Assembly (NCBI GenBank): GCA_041907665.1 | Contig: JAYRGW010000007.1 | Span: forward strand, 33,950 to 97,949 | Source: JAAYUD01 sp041907665 | Lineage (GTDB): Bacteria > Bacteroidota > Bacteroidia > Bacteroidales > Bacteroidaceae | Direction of reading: 5' to 3' | DNA length: 64,000 bases | Part shown: positions 26,374-37,022 of the stretch, one piece after another | How positions within the stretch are numbered: the stretch's first letter is position 1 | Layout: each line of letters begins with the position of its first letter | The notes under the pieces: generated by a model | Databases searched by the model: none | Seen by the model: only the letters and a program-made list of their open reading frames with translations | What the model was told of the DNA's origin: nothing | Program-made: the position numbers and the translations under genes

Positions 26374-27372
26374 ATGTTCACATCACGGGACATAAAGAAC
26401 ACTATAGGAATATTTACTAAAAAGATTAAGGATTTCTTGCTAAGTAATACAAGCAGGGAAGCTTTAGTCTTTTTGTTTTTTTTTGCTATAGCTTCGGTCT
26501 TCTGGTTTATCAGAGCACTAAATGACGATTATGTGGTCGATATCCAGATACCGGTTAGATTGTCGAATGTTCCGAATAATGCTATTGTCACGAATAATTT
26601 GCCAAGCCACCTTACTTTTCGTGTCAGGGATAAAGGTTCCGTACTATTTGGATATAAAGTGGGAAAGATCTTTGCTCCTATCAATATCAATTTTAATGAC
26701 TACAGGCAAGACGGTCAGCAGGTCGTTATCAATACGGCTTCTTTAGATCGCAATGCTTTCTCGCAATTCAGCTCAACTACAAAAACGATATCCATCTCAC
26801 CCGACAAAATGGAATTTATATATACCTTGGGTGAGAAAAAGAAAGTCCCGGTATCCATTACAGGCTCTATAAATGCCGATAGACAGTATTTTATAGTGGA
26901 CACATTGATTCAACCGGAAAAAGTAATAGCTTATGCTCCAAAGAAAATACTAAATAAACTGAGAGTCGCTTATACAAAGCCTGTACTGCTTAAAGACATT
27001 AATAATACAACGTATTATCAAATACCGATTCGTCCGGTGAAAGGTGTTAAATTTGTTCCTTCAACGATCAAACTAGTATTCCATACAGATGTTTATAGCG
27101 AAAAGAAAATCGAAATACCTGTGATAGGAACAAACTTTCCACCCAATAAACATTTGCTTACTTTTCCCTCTAAAGTTAATGTTACATTTCAAGTAGGATC
27201 TACTCTGTACAAGCAGATAAAGGCATCTGATTTTGCTATTGAGATCTCATATAATGAATTAGAGCATTTCCGATTTGACAAATATCCATTGCGCCTCACT
27301 CGTATGCCTCATGGAATAAAGAGTGCACAGATTACTCCTAGAAAGATAGATTTTTTGATCGAGCAAAATTAG
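26374..27372 (+). CDS. YbbR-like domain protein
   Basis: This 332-residue protein has one N-terminal membrane anchor (about 26-46) and an extracytoplasmic part made of YbbR-like beta repeats. Examples are DIQIPVRLSNVPNNAIVTNNL and KKKVPVSITGSINADRQY. In Firmicutes, YbbR/CdaR proteins regulate the diadenylate cyclase CdaA. No cyclase gene is adjacent here, so the role is open. It lies between yajC and coaE, a common arrangement in Bacteroidetes. Confidence 0.85.
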   Translation: MFTSRDIKNTIGIFTKKIKDFLLSNTSREALVFLFFFAIASVFWFIRALNDDYVVDIQIPVRLSNVPNNAIVTNNLPSHLTFRVRDKGSVLFGYKVGKIFAPININFNDYRQDGQQVVINTASLDRNAFSQFSSTTKTISISPDKMEFIYTLGEKKKVPVSITGSINADRQYFIVDTLIQPEKVIAYAPKKILNKLRVAYTKPVLLKDINNTTYYQIPIRPVKGVKFVPSTIKLVFHTDVYSEKKIEIPVIGTNFPPNKHLLTFPSKVNVTFQVGSTLYKQIKASDFAIEISYNELEHFRFDKYPLRLTRMPHGIKSAQITPRKIDFLIEQN

Positions 27373-27383
27373 TCATCAATACA

Positions 27384-27980
27384 ATGATACTCAAAATAGG
27401 CATAACAGGTGGAATAGGGAGCGGAAAGAGTGTCATCTCTCATTTGCTAAGACTGATGCATGTTCCGATATACGATTGTGATGCAGAAGCTAAACGCTTA
27501 GTTGTAGAGAACTCAGACATTCGTAGACAACTGGCTTATTTGGTGGGTGAAAATCTTTATGATGATTCTGGGCTTGATACGCAACTATTAGCCTCTTACA
27601 TTTTTAATGACCAAACACATCTTCAAGCAGTAAACGGAATTATACACCCTGCAGTAAAATCAGATTTCTATGAATGGACAAAAATACAAGCAAAGCAATT
27701 TTCTATTGTAGGCATGGAATCGGCTATACTTATCGATGCCGGATTTAAGAATGCCGTTGATCTGGTTGTTAATGTATCTGCCCCTATCGAGATAAGGATA
27801 CAAAGAGCAGTCCTTCGCGACCATTCCTCTGTCGAACTCATAAAGAAACGTATAGACAAACAAATGAGCGACGAAGAACGTTGTAAATTATCGGATATTA
27901 CAATCTGGAATGACGATGTTCATCCCATTATACCTCAAGTTTTTTCGTTTCTTTGCCAATTAAAGCAAAATAATAAATAA
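27384..27980 (+). CDS. coaE: dephospho-CoA kinase
   Basis: This 198-residue P-loop kinase has GGIGSGKSVI at its N terminus and YDCDAEAKRLV. The CoA/LID region includes RAVLRDHSS and RIDKQMSDEERC. It performs the last step of coenzyme A synthesis. It starts 11 bases after ybbR, and its stop overlaps the next start (TAATG). Confidence 0.94.
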   Translation: MILKIGITGGIGSGKSVISHLLRLMHVPIYDCDAEAKRLVVENSDIRRQLAYLVGENLYDDSGLDTQLLASYIFNDQTHLQAVNGIIHPAVKSDFYEWTKIQAKQFSIVGMESAILIDAGFKNAVDLVVNVSAPIEIRIQRAVLRDHSSVELIKKRIDKQMSDEERCKLSDITIWNDDVHPIIPQVFSFLCQLKQNNK

Positions 27981-30049
27981 TGATATCAATGAAAAAAGTG
28001 ACATTTCAGTTTCTATGTAGCAGCGTTTTGTTGCTACCCTTTGCGATGACGTCATGCCGACAATCCAAAGTATTGGTGGCAACACCCAAAATGGATGTAG
28101 ATCCGCTAATAACTCATATCGATTCTACCATTCGTCCGCAAGACGATTTCTTTGAGTTTGCCAATGGGAAATGGTTCAAACAGAATCCTATTCCTGCAAG
28201 CGAACCGAGCAATGGTATCTTTCAAATAATTGAAGATACGGTCAATGCACAAGTTCTTCATATCTGCAAATCTGCTGCTAGGGAAACAAATCCAGAAGGC
28301 AGTAATAAACAAAAAATAGGAGATTTCTATTATTCGGGAATGGATAGCATAACCCGTAATCAAAAAGGAATAGGCGATTTAAAAGAATATTTGAATCAAA
28401 TTGATAATATAAAAGACAAAGACGAACTTTTTAGCCAATCGGCTTTCATAAATAGTGTTTCCAATTCTACATTCTTTAACTTTGGGGTAGCACAAGACGA
28501 TAAAAACAGTAGCAAGTATCAAGTATATATTACTCAAGGCGGACTAACGATGCCCGACCGCAATTACTATACCGATACCGATACTAAGGCCGAAGAGATC
28601 CGCAATAAATTTGTATGTCATGTAGAGAAAGTTTTCGCTATTATGGGATATGAAGAGAAAGAAGCCGTTATGCTCGCATCGAAACTAATGGAACTCGAAA
28701 CGAATATGGCTCGGCTTTCACGGAAACGCGAAGATACTCGTGATCCATTTGCCAATTATAACAAGATGTCTGTAGATAGTTTGAAACGTCTTACTCCACA
28801 TATCAATTGGGATGTATACATGAAAGGTGTCGGATTGCAACAGGTTGATAGTGTCGTTGTGGGACAACCCGAATATCTGACTGGACTAGATAAGTTGATT
28901 GCTCAATTGCCTTCGGACGATTTGAAAAACTATATAAAGTTCCGCTTCTTTGAAGGCTTGGATACTTTCCTCGACGATAAGACATACGATGAAAGTTTTG
29001 ATTTTTACAATAAAACGTTGCGTGGAGTTACAGAACAGCGGCCACGTTGGAAACGTGTAGTGTCATTAGTGAATGGGAATTTGGGAGACCTGATAGGACA
29101 AGTATATGTTGATGAATATTTGCCTAAAGGTACCAAAGACAAGTTGATAGAGATAGGCAATGCTATTCGCAATGAATTTGCCGAACGTATTAAGAATCTG
29201 GATTGGATGAGCGATGCCACAAAAGAAAAAGCTCTTGTGAAACTAAATGCCGTGATGATGAAAATGTGCTCTCCCGATAAATGGAAAGATCTCAGCGCAT
29301 TGAATATCGATCGTTCGTCGTACGTAAGGAATGCTATGAACGCCAATAAGTGGTTCAACGCATACAACATACATAAATACGGTAAGCCCGTAGACCGTAC
29401 TGAATGGGATATGGAACCACAGACATACAATGCCTACTACAATCCTTCGAATAATGAAATAGTTATCCCGGGTTGCAACATTATTGTACCCGGTTTTGAA
29501 AAGAAAATGGCCGACGACGCTATACTTTATGCTATCATAGGAGGAACAATCGGTCACGAAATAACACATGGATTTGATGATCAAGGCTGTCAATATGATG
29601 CTCAAGGCAATCTGAAGAACTGGTGGACGAAAGAAGACAAAGCAAAATTTGATGAACAGACGAAAAAGATCGTAAATCAGTTCGACAACTACTTTGTAAG
29701 CGACAGTCTACATATTAACGGTTCTCTGACCCAAGGAGAAAACATCGCCGACCTCGGTGGTATTATCATGGCTTATGAAGCTTTCAAGAAGACCCCACAA
29801 TTCAAACAAAACAAAATGATTGACGGGCTTAATCCTAGTCAACGTTTCTTCTTGGGATATGCTATGGAATGGATGGTCAATATGCGTCCCGAAGCGCTGA
29901 TGACACAAGTGAAGAGCAACGAACATGCACCAGCCAAATGGAGAGTGCTTGCGCCTCTATCCAATATGCCCGAATTCTATCAAACATTTGGAGTAAAACA
30001 AGGCGATAAAATGTGGCGTAGCGATAAAGATAGAGTAAAGATCTGGTAA
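27980..30049 (+). CDS. M13-family zinc metallopeptidase, lipoprotein (PepO/neprilysin type)
   Basis: This 689-residue protein has a lipoprotein-like signal (lipobox about MTSC at residues 24-27) and a full M13 domain. The zinc motif is HEITH at 526-530, and the third ligand is Glu587 in GENIADLGG. The N-terminal M13 lid domain fills about 45-430. Family members cleave small peptides. The predicted lipid anchor suggests action at the cell envelope. ATG 27980 overlaps the coaE stop; ATG 27989 (MKKVTFQF) is an alternative and gives a more standard signal peptide. Confidence 0.92.
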   Translation: MISMKKVTFQFLCSSVLLLPFAMTSCRQSKVLVATPKMDVDPLITHIDSTIRPQDDFFEFANGKWFKQNPIPASEPSNGIFQIIEDTVNAQVLHICKSAARETNPEGSNKQKIGDFYYSGMDSITRNQKGIGDLKEYLNQIDNIKDKDELFSQSAFINSVSNSTFFNFGVAQDDKNSSKYQVYITQGGLTMPDRNYYTDTDTKAEEIRNKFVCHVEKVFAIMGYEEKEAVMLASKLMELETNMARLSRKREDTRDPFANYNKMSVDSLKRLTPHINWDVYMKGVGLQQVDSVVVGQPEYLTGLDKLIAQLPSDDLKNYIKFRFFEGLDTFLDDKTYDESFDFYNKTLRGVTEQRPRWKRVVSLVNGNLGDLIGQVYVDEYLPKGTKDKLIEIGNAIRNEFAERIKNLDWMSDATKEKALVKLNAVMMKMCSPDKWKDLSALNIDRSSYVRNAMNANKWFNAYNIHKYGKPVDRTEWDMEPQTYNAYYNPSNNEIVIPGCNIIVPGFEKKMADDAILYAIIGGTIGHEITHGFDDQGCQYDAQGNLKNWWTKEDKAKFDEQTKKIVNQFDNYFVSDSLHINGSLTQGENIADLGGIIMAYEAFKKTPQFKQNKMIDGLNPSQRFFLGYAMEWMVNMRPEALMTQVKSNEHAPAKWRVLAPLSNMPEFYQTFGVKQGDKMWRSDKDRVKIW

Positions 30050-30080
30050 CTATAACTAGAAACATTTATAGTGTAAATAT

Positions 30081-30118
30081 GAACCCTCGTTACAAAAAGT
30101 TGTAGCGAGGGTTCTTTT
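30081..30118 (+). terminator. intrinsic terminator after the M13 peptidase gene
   Basis: GAACCCTCGTTACAA (30081-30095) pairs with 30100-30114 over 15 bp, with one G-T wobble and loop AAAG. TTTTT follows on the plus strand. It ends the nusB-coaE-M13 transcript. Confidence 0.88.
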
Positions 30119-30242
30119 TAGAAAAAGTATCAATGTGGGATAAGTTATTAGAATAATAAAGTAGTTTGATTTGTTCAAAGATACCTTTTCTAAGTGCTTT
30201 TTAGCTTTCTTTATCTCCTATAAAACAATCATATTGGTAGCT

Positions 30243-30923
30243 TTATACAAAATCGTTGACCGTATCAACAATTTGTCCATCAAACAAATTGATTGTGCGA
30301 TGTGCGAAGGTAGCATCGTGCTTATTGTGTGTCACCATCACAATTGTTGTTCCTTCCTTATTGAGTTCGGTGAGCAAGTTCATTACCTCTTCTCCATTTT
30401 TGGAATCAAGATTACCGGTAGGTTCATCCGCCAGTATCATTTTGGGATTTGATATGACTGCACGAGCAATAGCGACACGTTGCTGCTGACCGCCGCTAAG
30501 TTGTTGCGGGAAATGGCCGGCACGATGACTGATACTCATTCTCTTCAATATTTCGCGTACACGTTCTTTGCGTTCGCCAGCTTTCACATTCAGATATGTC
30601 AACGGAAGCTCTACATTTTCTGCTACGTTGAGTTCGTCTATCAAATTGAAACTTTGAAAAACAAACCCTATTTCCCCTTTACGCACGCGAGTTCGCTCTC
30701 TTTCTTTCAGATTTCCGACTTCTGTTTCGTCCAACCAGTATTTCCCACTTGTGGGATTATCCAGCAAGCCAAGAATGTTCAACAAGGTAGACTTGCCACA
30801 TCCTGAGGGTCCCATAATAGCGACAAATTCACCATCTTTTACTTCGAGAGACACATTGTTCAATGCAATGGTTTCTACTTCTTCCGTACGGAAGCTTTTG
30901 CATAAGCCTTCAATTCTAATCAT
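30243..30923 (-). CDS. ABC transporter ATP-binding protein (MacB/LolD type)
   Basis: This 226-residue ATPase has Walker A GPSGCGKSTLL, signature LSGGQQQRVAIARA and Walker B MILADEPTGNLD. It is the last gene of the efflux operon, 39 bases after a permease gene. It presumably powers both upstream permeases, as they have no other ATPase nearby. It belongs to the mechanotransmission (MacB-like) ABC class. Confidence 0.93.
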   Translation of the reverse strand: MIRIEGLCKSFRTEEVETIALNNVSLEVKDGEFVAIMGPSGCGKSTLLNILGLLDNPTSGKYWLDETEVGNLKERERTRVRKGEIGFVFQSFNLIDELNVAENVELPLTYLNVKAGERKERVREILKRMSISHRAGHFPQQLSGGQQQRVAIARAVISNPKMILADEPTGNLDSKNGEEVMNLLTELNKEGTTIVMVTHNKHDATFAHRTINLFDGQIVDTVNDFV

Positions 30924-30962
30924 AATTCTATATTTAATTGTTATTTTTTTGTTACGACTGTA

Positions 30963-33350
30963 TTATTCTCCTTTGATATATTCTACTGGATTGCCATTGG
31001 CTACCTTATAGCAGTTTATTGCGACAGCGACAAGAATGATGCCCAAGATAAGCAAACCGCTTCCCAAAAAAAGGAAGAAACTTAAGTGAGCCTTATCGCT
31101 AAATTGTTCCAACCACTTACGAGCAATTATCAATGCTCCAACGCCGCTGACAATGAGCGATGGTATAGCTATACGAAGTATATCTTTAATAAATAAATGC
31201 AAGATATCTTTAACCTCTGCCCCATTCACTTTACGAATAGCAATCTCTTTCTGACGGCGCACTACTTCGTCGTTGGTGTAACCTACCAATCCCAACAACG
31301 CGATAATAAGTGTTACAACTCCTCCGATCAACACCGCTTCTCTGAAGTTATATTGTGGTTGGTATATCGTTTGCATTGTAGATTTGTAGCTTGTCAGATA
31401 TATTTCTTTATCAGGATTGAGCTTTTGAATCAACTGTTGGGCTTCTCTCATATTATCGCTTGTCAGATTATGAAATTTAATCAATATATTATTGGGACAA
31501 ACCTTTTTCGAATAAAACATCACACTAGCACGATCATCGGGCATTGAAATACTGCCGACCCGAATATTGTCGTATACACCGCAAATAGTATAAGTTGACG
31601 TTGGTGTCTGACTATGTTCCGAAATCAATATCCTGCGTCCTATTGCATTATTATCCCAATGAGCCAATAGCTTCATTTTGTCTACAAAACTTTTGCTCAC
31701 CATTATTTCGCGCAAACTGTCGGTTTGTTCGGTGAAACTCTTCCCCTGAATAATCTTTATATCCATCGTTTTCAAATAGCCATCAGAAACAGAATATAGG
31801 TCGGCAATGTTCATATATTCTCTATCGTCACCTGGTAGACTGATATTATTTCCGCTCAAATGGTTGTTGGGTAGATAATCGGCTGAAGTCACACTCTCTA
31901 CAGATGCAAGTTTCTTTAATTCTTCTATTGTTTTAGTACAATCTTCAGGTTTTATTCCAACCATATTGGTCATTGCCAAATTTTCATAATGATAACCGGG
32001 ATTATCATTTATCATCAGACTATATTGTTTGTTTATCACAAATAGCAGGCTGACCAAGAATCCGGCTGCCACAAACTGAATGGAAAGAAGTAATAGTTTC
32101 CAATGACGGCGCGACTCATTGTATCTTCGGAATGCAGTAGCTACAGGAATAGATGAATAGAGACAACCGGGCACTAAACCTCCAATTAATAAAATGCCAA
32201 TGCACACGGCCAATAATATCCAGCTTCCTTTATTGAATAGCAACGTTATAAGAGACGCATCAAGTAATTTTTCTATCATGCCTTTACAAGCAATTATCAA
32301 ACAAGCAGCCAATATTATAGACAGTATCAAATGTACCAATGTTTCGCTGAAGATAATGCTGTGTATATTGTTTCTCTTTGCTCCGTAGCATTTTCGTACC
32401 GCCATTTCTTTCGCTCGCCCCACTATATTGCCAATAACGATGAGCAAATAGTTCATTACGGCCGAGAAGATGAGAATAAAAGCCAGTAATGATAATATCC
32501 AAGACATCTTTTTCACAGCCGGATCAGAAGTATGTATTTTGTTCAGCGGGGTGAACATATAATTTAAATCAGTACCCGCCTGTTTTATTTTTTTCAAAGG
32601 AAGATTTTCTTGACGCATCTTCTCTACCGACCTATAGATATCTTCTATCTTACAACCTTTTGCCAATCGAATAAATCCGATATACCGATCATTCCCTACC
32701 CAGTTATTCGACCCATCGATTTCCTTGAATTTCCGTATAGTAGCCATGGAGAGCACAATATTAAAATCTCTCATACTCGAATTAAACGGTATATCCTCAT
32801 ATATTCCTCCAATAATGACACGAAGACCACTTAGATCTTTCAATACCAACTCTTTTCCTATAATATTGTCTCCTAATTTGGCAGCTAGCTTACGATTTAT
32901 CATGCAATAGAAAGGGCGTGATAATACTTCTTTCGGATTGCCTTGAATAATAGGACGATCGATAATATCAAAGAAACAACTGTCGGCAAATGCTATATTT
33001 GCCTTTATTTTTCTTTTATCTTGCATTTCGCAATTGCAGTCATCGGCAATGCCGGTATAGCGTGTTGCTACTTCAACTTGTGGAGCATATCGTTTTACAC
33101 CTATAGCTACAGCTCCGCTGATTTGTGGATAAATTTCCAACTTCCCATTTTGGAAGATTTTTTCACTTATGATGTATGTTCTATCCCAATTGCTGAAAAA
33201 AGTATCGTAACGTTGTTCGATATAAACTTTTGCAATAAGAACAGAACCTACTGCCAACCCAACACTCAGACATAATATCTTAACAATGTTGTGTTGTCCT
33301 CGTCTTCCTAAAGAAAGGAAAGCTTTTGTTAGATTATTGAAGAATTTCAT
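30963..33350 (-). CDS. MacB/FtsX-type ABC permease 1
   Basis: This 795-residue inner-membrane protein has an N-terminal helix (about 22-42) and a periplasmic MacB-PCD-like domain. An FtsX unit of three helices follows (about 285-405). The pattern then repeats as a second helix, periplasmic domain and FtsX unit (about 430-790), with the motif VVRRQKEIAIRKVNGA near the end. The layout of eight helices is typical of large Bacteroidetes permeases paired with HlyD and TolC proteins. The substrate is unknown. Confidence 0.88.
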   Translation of the reverse strand: MKFFNNLTKAFLSLGRRGQHNIVKILCLSVGLAVGSVLIAKVYIEQRYDTFFSNWDRTYIISEKIFQNGKLEIYPQISGAVAIGVKRYAPQVEVATRYTGIADDCNCEMQDKRKIKANIAFADSCFFDIIDRPIIQGNPKEVLSRPFYCMINRKLAAKLGDNIIGKELVLKDLSGLRVIIGGIYEDIPFNSSMRDFNIVLSMATIRKFKEIDGSNNWVGNDRYIGFIRLAKGCKIEDIYRSVEKMRQENLPLKKIKQAGTDLNYMFTPLNKIHTSDPAVKKMSWILSLLAFILIFSAVMNYLLIVIGNIVGRAKEMAVRKCYGAKRNNIHSIIFSETLVHLILSIILAACLIIACKGMIEKLLDASLITLLFNKGSWILLAVCIGILLIGGLVPGCLYSSIPVATAFRRYNESRRHWKLLLLSIQFVAAGFLVSLLFVINKQYSLMINDNPGYHYENLAMTNMVGIKPEDCTKTIEELKKLASVESVTSADYLPNNHLSGNNISLPGDDREYMNIADLYSVSDGYLKTMDIKIIQGKSFTEQTDSLREIMVSKSFVDKMKLLAHWDNNAIGRRILISEHSQTPTSTYTICGVYDNIRVGSISMPDDRASVMFYSKKVCPNNILIKFHNLTSDNMREAQQLIQKLNPDKEIYLTSYKSTMQTIYQPQYNFREAVLIGGVVTLIIALLGLVGYTNDEVVRRQKEIAIRKVNGAEVKDILHLFIKDILRIAIPSLIVSGVGALIIARKWLEQFSDKAHLSFFLFLGSGLLILGIILVAVAINCYKVANGNPVEYIKGE

Positions 33351-33375
33351 CGTTTATAGTTTTGAATGTTTATGA

Positions 33376-35721
33376 TCAATTATCTTTCACACTGTCTACG
33401 GGATTGGCATTTGAAGCTTGATAGCTCTGAACGAATACGGCGACAAATGAAATAATGAGGCAGAACAATCCGGCAATAATAAATATCCATGGGCTCAAAC
33501 TAATGCGGTAGCTATAGCCCGATAGCCAACGAGACATAAAGTAATATATCACAGGTATTGCAAGAACAAAAGCTATGATAACATACGTAAGGAACGCCTT
33601 TAATAGTTTCGTCCATATTTGTGCATTAGTGCTACCGAAGACTTTGCGTATTGCTATCTCTTTACGTCGTTGTTGAATGAAATAAGTACTCATAGCGATA
33701 AGGCCCAGCAAAGATACTAGCACAGCAATGAAAGCAAAGATTGAGATGATGTGAGAGAGGCGTATTTCTTTCTCAAAATTCTGTTCTATCTGTTGATCAA
33801 TATAAGGATGATCTTCGTCCAAACTTAATTGGTATATCTTGCTGTAGGTCTTTTGTATTTGTTCGTAAGCCTCTACCGCATCACCATTTACTTTGATGAG
33901 AAATCCCCATGGCTGTGCTATACTCTTTTTGATGATGACACGTAGCGGGTGTTGTTCGGTAGTGATGTCGCCGATATGTATATCTCTAATAATACCATCG
34001 ATAGTAGATTTGTCTTCAAAACAGGGTATACTTCTTGCATCACTTTTTAATCCGAGTTCGTTGAAAGCCTGCATATTATAATAGCGTTTCGTTGTATTGA
34101 CCGTATGGTTGTCTTGTTTCAATTTCAGACCCAAAATATCCATATAAACAGTGTCGCCTATTAATGTTTGAAAACTGATGGTTTTTCCTTGATATGGAAT
34201 CGTATTATTGTTGCCGCGATCAAATGGGATTCCATCACATGCCGAAACATTCGATATGCATGATTGATTGCGGAGTTCGTTGATGAAAGTCGTTGCTTTA
34301 GTGCTATCTCCCGGATTACTGATATATACCAGCCCTTTAGTATTATAGCCTAGTGGTGCTTTGATGAGATGATGAATTTGAAGCATCATTGTCAGCGATA
34401 CAGCAATCATTACAATGGTTATCATGTTTTGAAAAGTAATGAATATTTTACTGAACACCATCTTTGTGCGACGTAGAAATGTGCCGCGTACTATCTCTAT
34501 GGGTTTGGATGCCGAGATAACAATAGCGGGAAATACACCGGCCAGTGTCCCTACAACTAACAAAACAAAAAAGATAATACTCAAATCGATTACATGAAAT
34601 ATATTGCCCATCATCAATTTGGTATTTAATATTCCATTGGCATAAGGTGCTAAAGAAAATGCCAGTGCGAGTGCTATCAATAAGGAAATGAAACAAAGCA
34701 ATATGCTCTCAAATATCAATCGGACGATGATTTCTTTGCGCTGACTGCCCAGTAATCTTCTGATTGCCATTTCGCGAGCGCGAAATCCACTTTGGGCAAC
34801 TGTCAGATTTATATAATTCATGATGGCAAAAAGCAAAACGACCAAACCTACAGTGAACAGAATATTTACTAGCTTCAAATCTCCTCGAGTAGTAACTTCC
34901 GAGCAACTGTCTGTATTCGAAAAATATAATTTATTGAGTGGTAATAAGAGCACTCCATCTGCACAATCGGGCATTTTATAAAACCAAAAGAATGTTTTAA
35001 AGTAACTCTTCATATCTTTTGTTTTCGACATCAGGTCTGTGTTGGGCTTGGTAAGGATAAATACTGATGCCCCCGTTGCATTACCCATCCCTGAGCCAAG
35101 TAAAGCCGAATTGTAATTCTTTGCATTTTCAAACCGAATCAGCATATCATTATTACTCAAACAAGAGTTTTCCATTTTCTTTGCTACTCCGGTCACGACC
35201 AAATGAATGGAATCATTGTAAGTTATCGTTTGACCTATTGGATCTACGTTACCGAATATCTTTTTTGCATATTCTTGGGTAACAACAGCGCTGTTCTTTT
35301 CGTTTAACACTGTATTTCTATTGCCTTCTATCAATTCAAAGTCAAACAATTTGTAGAACGTCGAATCTACGAACAACGTTTTTGCTTTTAGTTTGCTTCC
35401 ATACGGCATGTTGAGATACAACTCTGCTCTTGATACGGCGCAAGTCGATTCTATTTCGGGATAGCGGCTTAAAAGCCTAGCCTGAATATCGTGATGCGAT
35501 GCTTCGAACGGTTGAGATTCTCCTTTCACTGTTCCTCCTAAGGCATATATCCGATCAGCTTTAGAATGCATCTTATCAATATTATATTCTTGCTGTGTAT
35601 ATATACCTATGAGTATGACAAACATCAAGCTGATGGATAGCCCGAAAACATTAATCAATGTATAGGCCTTGTTGCGTTCTAAAAACTTAAAATACGATTT
35701 GAAATGAAATAAATGATTCAT
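33376..35721 (-). CDS. MacB/FtsX-type ABC permease 2
   Basis: This 781-residue paralogue of the next gene has the same duplicated layout, with motifs SGFRAREMAIRRLLGSQRKEI and QQRRKEIAIRKVFGSTNAQI. Overall similarity to permease 1 appears low outside these motifs, suggesting an old duplication and possibly a heterodimer. It lies 13 bases downstream of the HlyD gene. Confidence 0.88.
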   Translation of the reverse strand: MNHLFHFKSYFKFLERNKAYTLINVFGLSISLMFVILIGIYTQQEYNIDKMHSKADRIYALGGTVKGESQPFEASHHDIQARLLSRYPEIESTCAVSRAELYLNMPYGSKLKAKTLFVDSTFYKLFDFELIEGNRNTVLNEKNSAVVTQEYAKKIFGNVDPIGQTITYNDSIHLVVTGVAKKMENSCLSNNDMLIRFENAKNYNSALLGSGMGNATGASVFILTKPNTDLMSKTKDMKSYFKTFFWFYKMPDCADGVLLLPLNKLYFSNTDSCSEVTTRGDLKLVNILFTVGLVVLLFAIMNYINLTVAQSGFRAREMAIRRLLGSQRKEIIVRLIFESILLCFISLLIALALAFSLAPYANGILNTKLMMGNIFHVIDLSIIFFVLLVVGTLAGVFPAIVISASKPIEIVRGTFLRRTKMVFSKIFITFQNMITIVMIAVSLTMMLQIHHLIKAPLGYNTKGLVYISNPGDSTKATTFINELRNQSCISNVSACDGIPFDRGNNNTIPYQGKTISFQTLIGDTVYMDILGLKLKQDNHTVNTTKRYYNMQAFNELGLKSDARSIPCFEDKSTIDGIIRDIHIGDITTEQHPLRVIIKKSIAQPWGFLIKVNGDAVEAYEQIQKTYSKIYQLSLDEDHPYIDQQIEQNFEKEIRLSHIISIFAFIAVLVSLLGLIAMSTYFIQQRRKEIAIRKVFGSTNAQIWTKLLKAFLTYVIIAFVLAIPVIYYFMSRWLSGYSYRISLSPWIFIIAGLFCLIISFVAVFVQSYQASNANPVDSVKDN

Positions 35722-35734
35722 CGTTTAAATAATA

Positions 35735-36988
35735 TTATTGTAGTATTAATATTTCGTTGTCTTTGTATGCTTCGTAACCGCTAGTAATAACTTTTTCGCC
35801 GGGTTGAAGCCCTTCGAGCACTTCATAATATTCGGGATTCTGACGTCCGATGCGAATCTTCCGTCGATATGCCTTTTTACCACTCTTATCGACAACAAAT
35901 ATCCAATTACCTCCGGTTACGGAAAAGAAAGTCCCTTTTGGAATGATGACGGCCGGTTCGGACTGTCCCAATTGTAGATCTATATAGTACGTCTGCCCTG
36001 TACGAATATTGTTTGGACGAGTTCCGGTGAATACAAAATCTATTTTGAATTTGCCGTCGCGTACTTCAGGGTAAACTTTGCGAACTCTTAACCCATACGA
36101 TTTACCTTCGCGTTCAAAAGTAGCGGTAAGTCCCTGGCGTATTCTATCTATATAATGCTCATCGATAGTAGCTTCGACTTTGAAATCACTCATATCGTTT
36201 ATCTGACCTATCTTCTGTCCCGAAGCAATATTCTCGCCTAGCTCTACATCCAACAATCCGACTTCTCCATTTATCATGCTGCGTATGTTGAGATGTTCTT
36301 TGCGCTGACGCACCAATAACACATTCTTTCTCATATTATCCAAGTTCTCTGACATCTGACTAACTTGCGTATGTCTATACAAACTATCCTGACTCAGCCT
36401 CCTTACAATCAAACCATGCTTCTTCACTGCCAACTCATAATCTTCTTTTGCCTGAATGTATTCTTCTCTCGAATTAAGCTGTTCCTTATAAAGCTTGGCT
36501 TGTTGCTGATAAATACGACGTTTGCGAACAATATCCATATCCAACTGGAGTTTTTCGTTTTTGTTGTTCAGCCGGTCCTGTTCCATACTAATCTGGGTAT
36601 TGCGAAGTAAATTTTGTTTCTCAGCAAGTTCAGACTCCGCACTCAGTATTTGCAGGTCGAGACTCGAATTGCTTAATTTGACTATCACATCGCCCTTTTT
36701 TACATGGGCACCTTCGTCTACCACTTTTTGCATTACAATGCCACCTTCTTCGGGACTAATCTGCACCACACTGATAGGCACCACTTGCCCGTCCAGACGA
36801 ACATAGTCGTTAAACTGCTCTTTCTTAACATCGTCGATGCTCAATCCTCGCTTTTCAACCTTCAGCGTGCTCGAAAAGTTGCTTAATCCCAGCCATAATA
36901 ATGCTGCGATCAGTACGACGCTTCCCACTATATATGGAATATATTTGCGCGGGATGATACCTTTTTTCTTTTCTATCTTAATATCCAT
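35735..36988 (-). CDS. HlyD/MacA-family periplasmic adaptor
   Basis: This 417-residue protein has an N-terminal membrane anchor (about 16-36) and a biotinyl-lipoyl-like domain split around a coiled-coil hairpin (about 115-235). A beta-barrel and membrane-proximal domain follow (LQPGEKVITSGYEAYKDNE at the end). It links the permeases to the outer-membrane TolC-like channel. It starts 34 bases after the tolC-like gene. Confidence 0.9.
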   Translation of the reverse strand: MDIKIEKKKGIIPRKYIPYIVGSVVLIAALLWLGLSNFSSTLKVEKRGLSIDDVKKEQFNDYVRLDGQVVPISVVQISPEEGGIVMQKVVDEGAHVKKGDVIVKLSNSSLDLQILSAESELAEKQNLLRNTQISMEQDRLNNKNEKLQLDMDIVRKRRIYQQQAKLYKEQLNSREEYIQAKEDYELAVKKHGLIVRRLSQDSLYRHTQVSQMSENLDNMRKNVLLVRQRKEHLNIRSMINGEVGLLDVELGENIASGQKIGQINDMSDFKVEATIDEHYIDRIRQGLTATFEREGKSYGLRVRKVYPEVRDGKFKIDFVFTGTRPNNIRTGQTYYIDLQLGQSEPAVIIPKGTFFSVTGGNWIFVVDKSGKKAYRRKIRIGRQNPEYYEVLEGLQPGEKVITSGYEAYKDNEILILQ

Positions 36989-37022
36989 TATTTTCTCTTT
37001 TTTGCGGTTAAACGAATATGTT

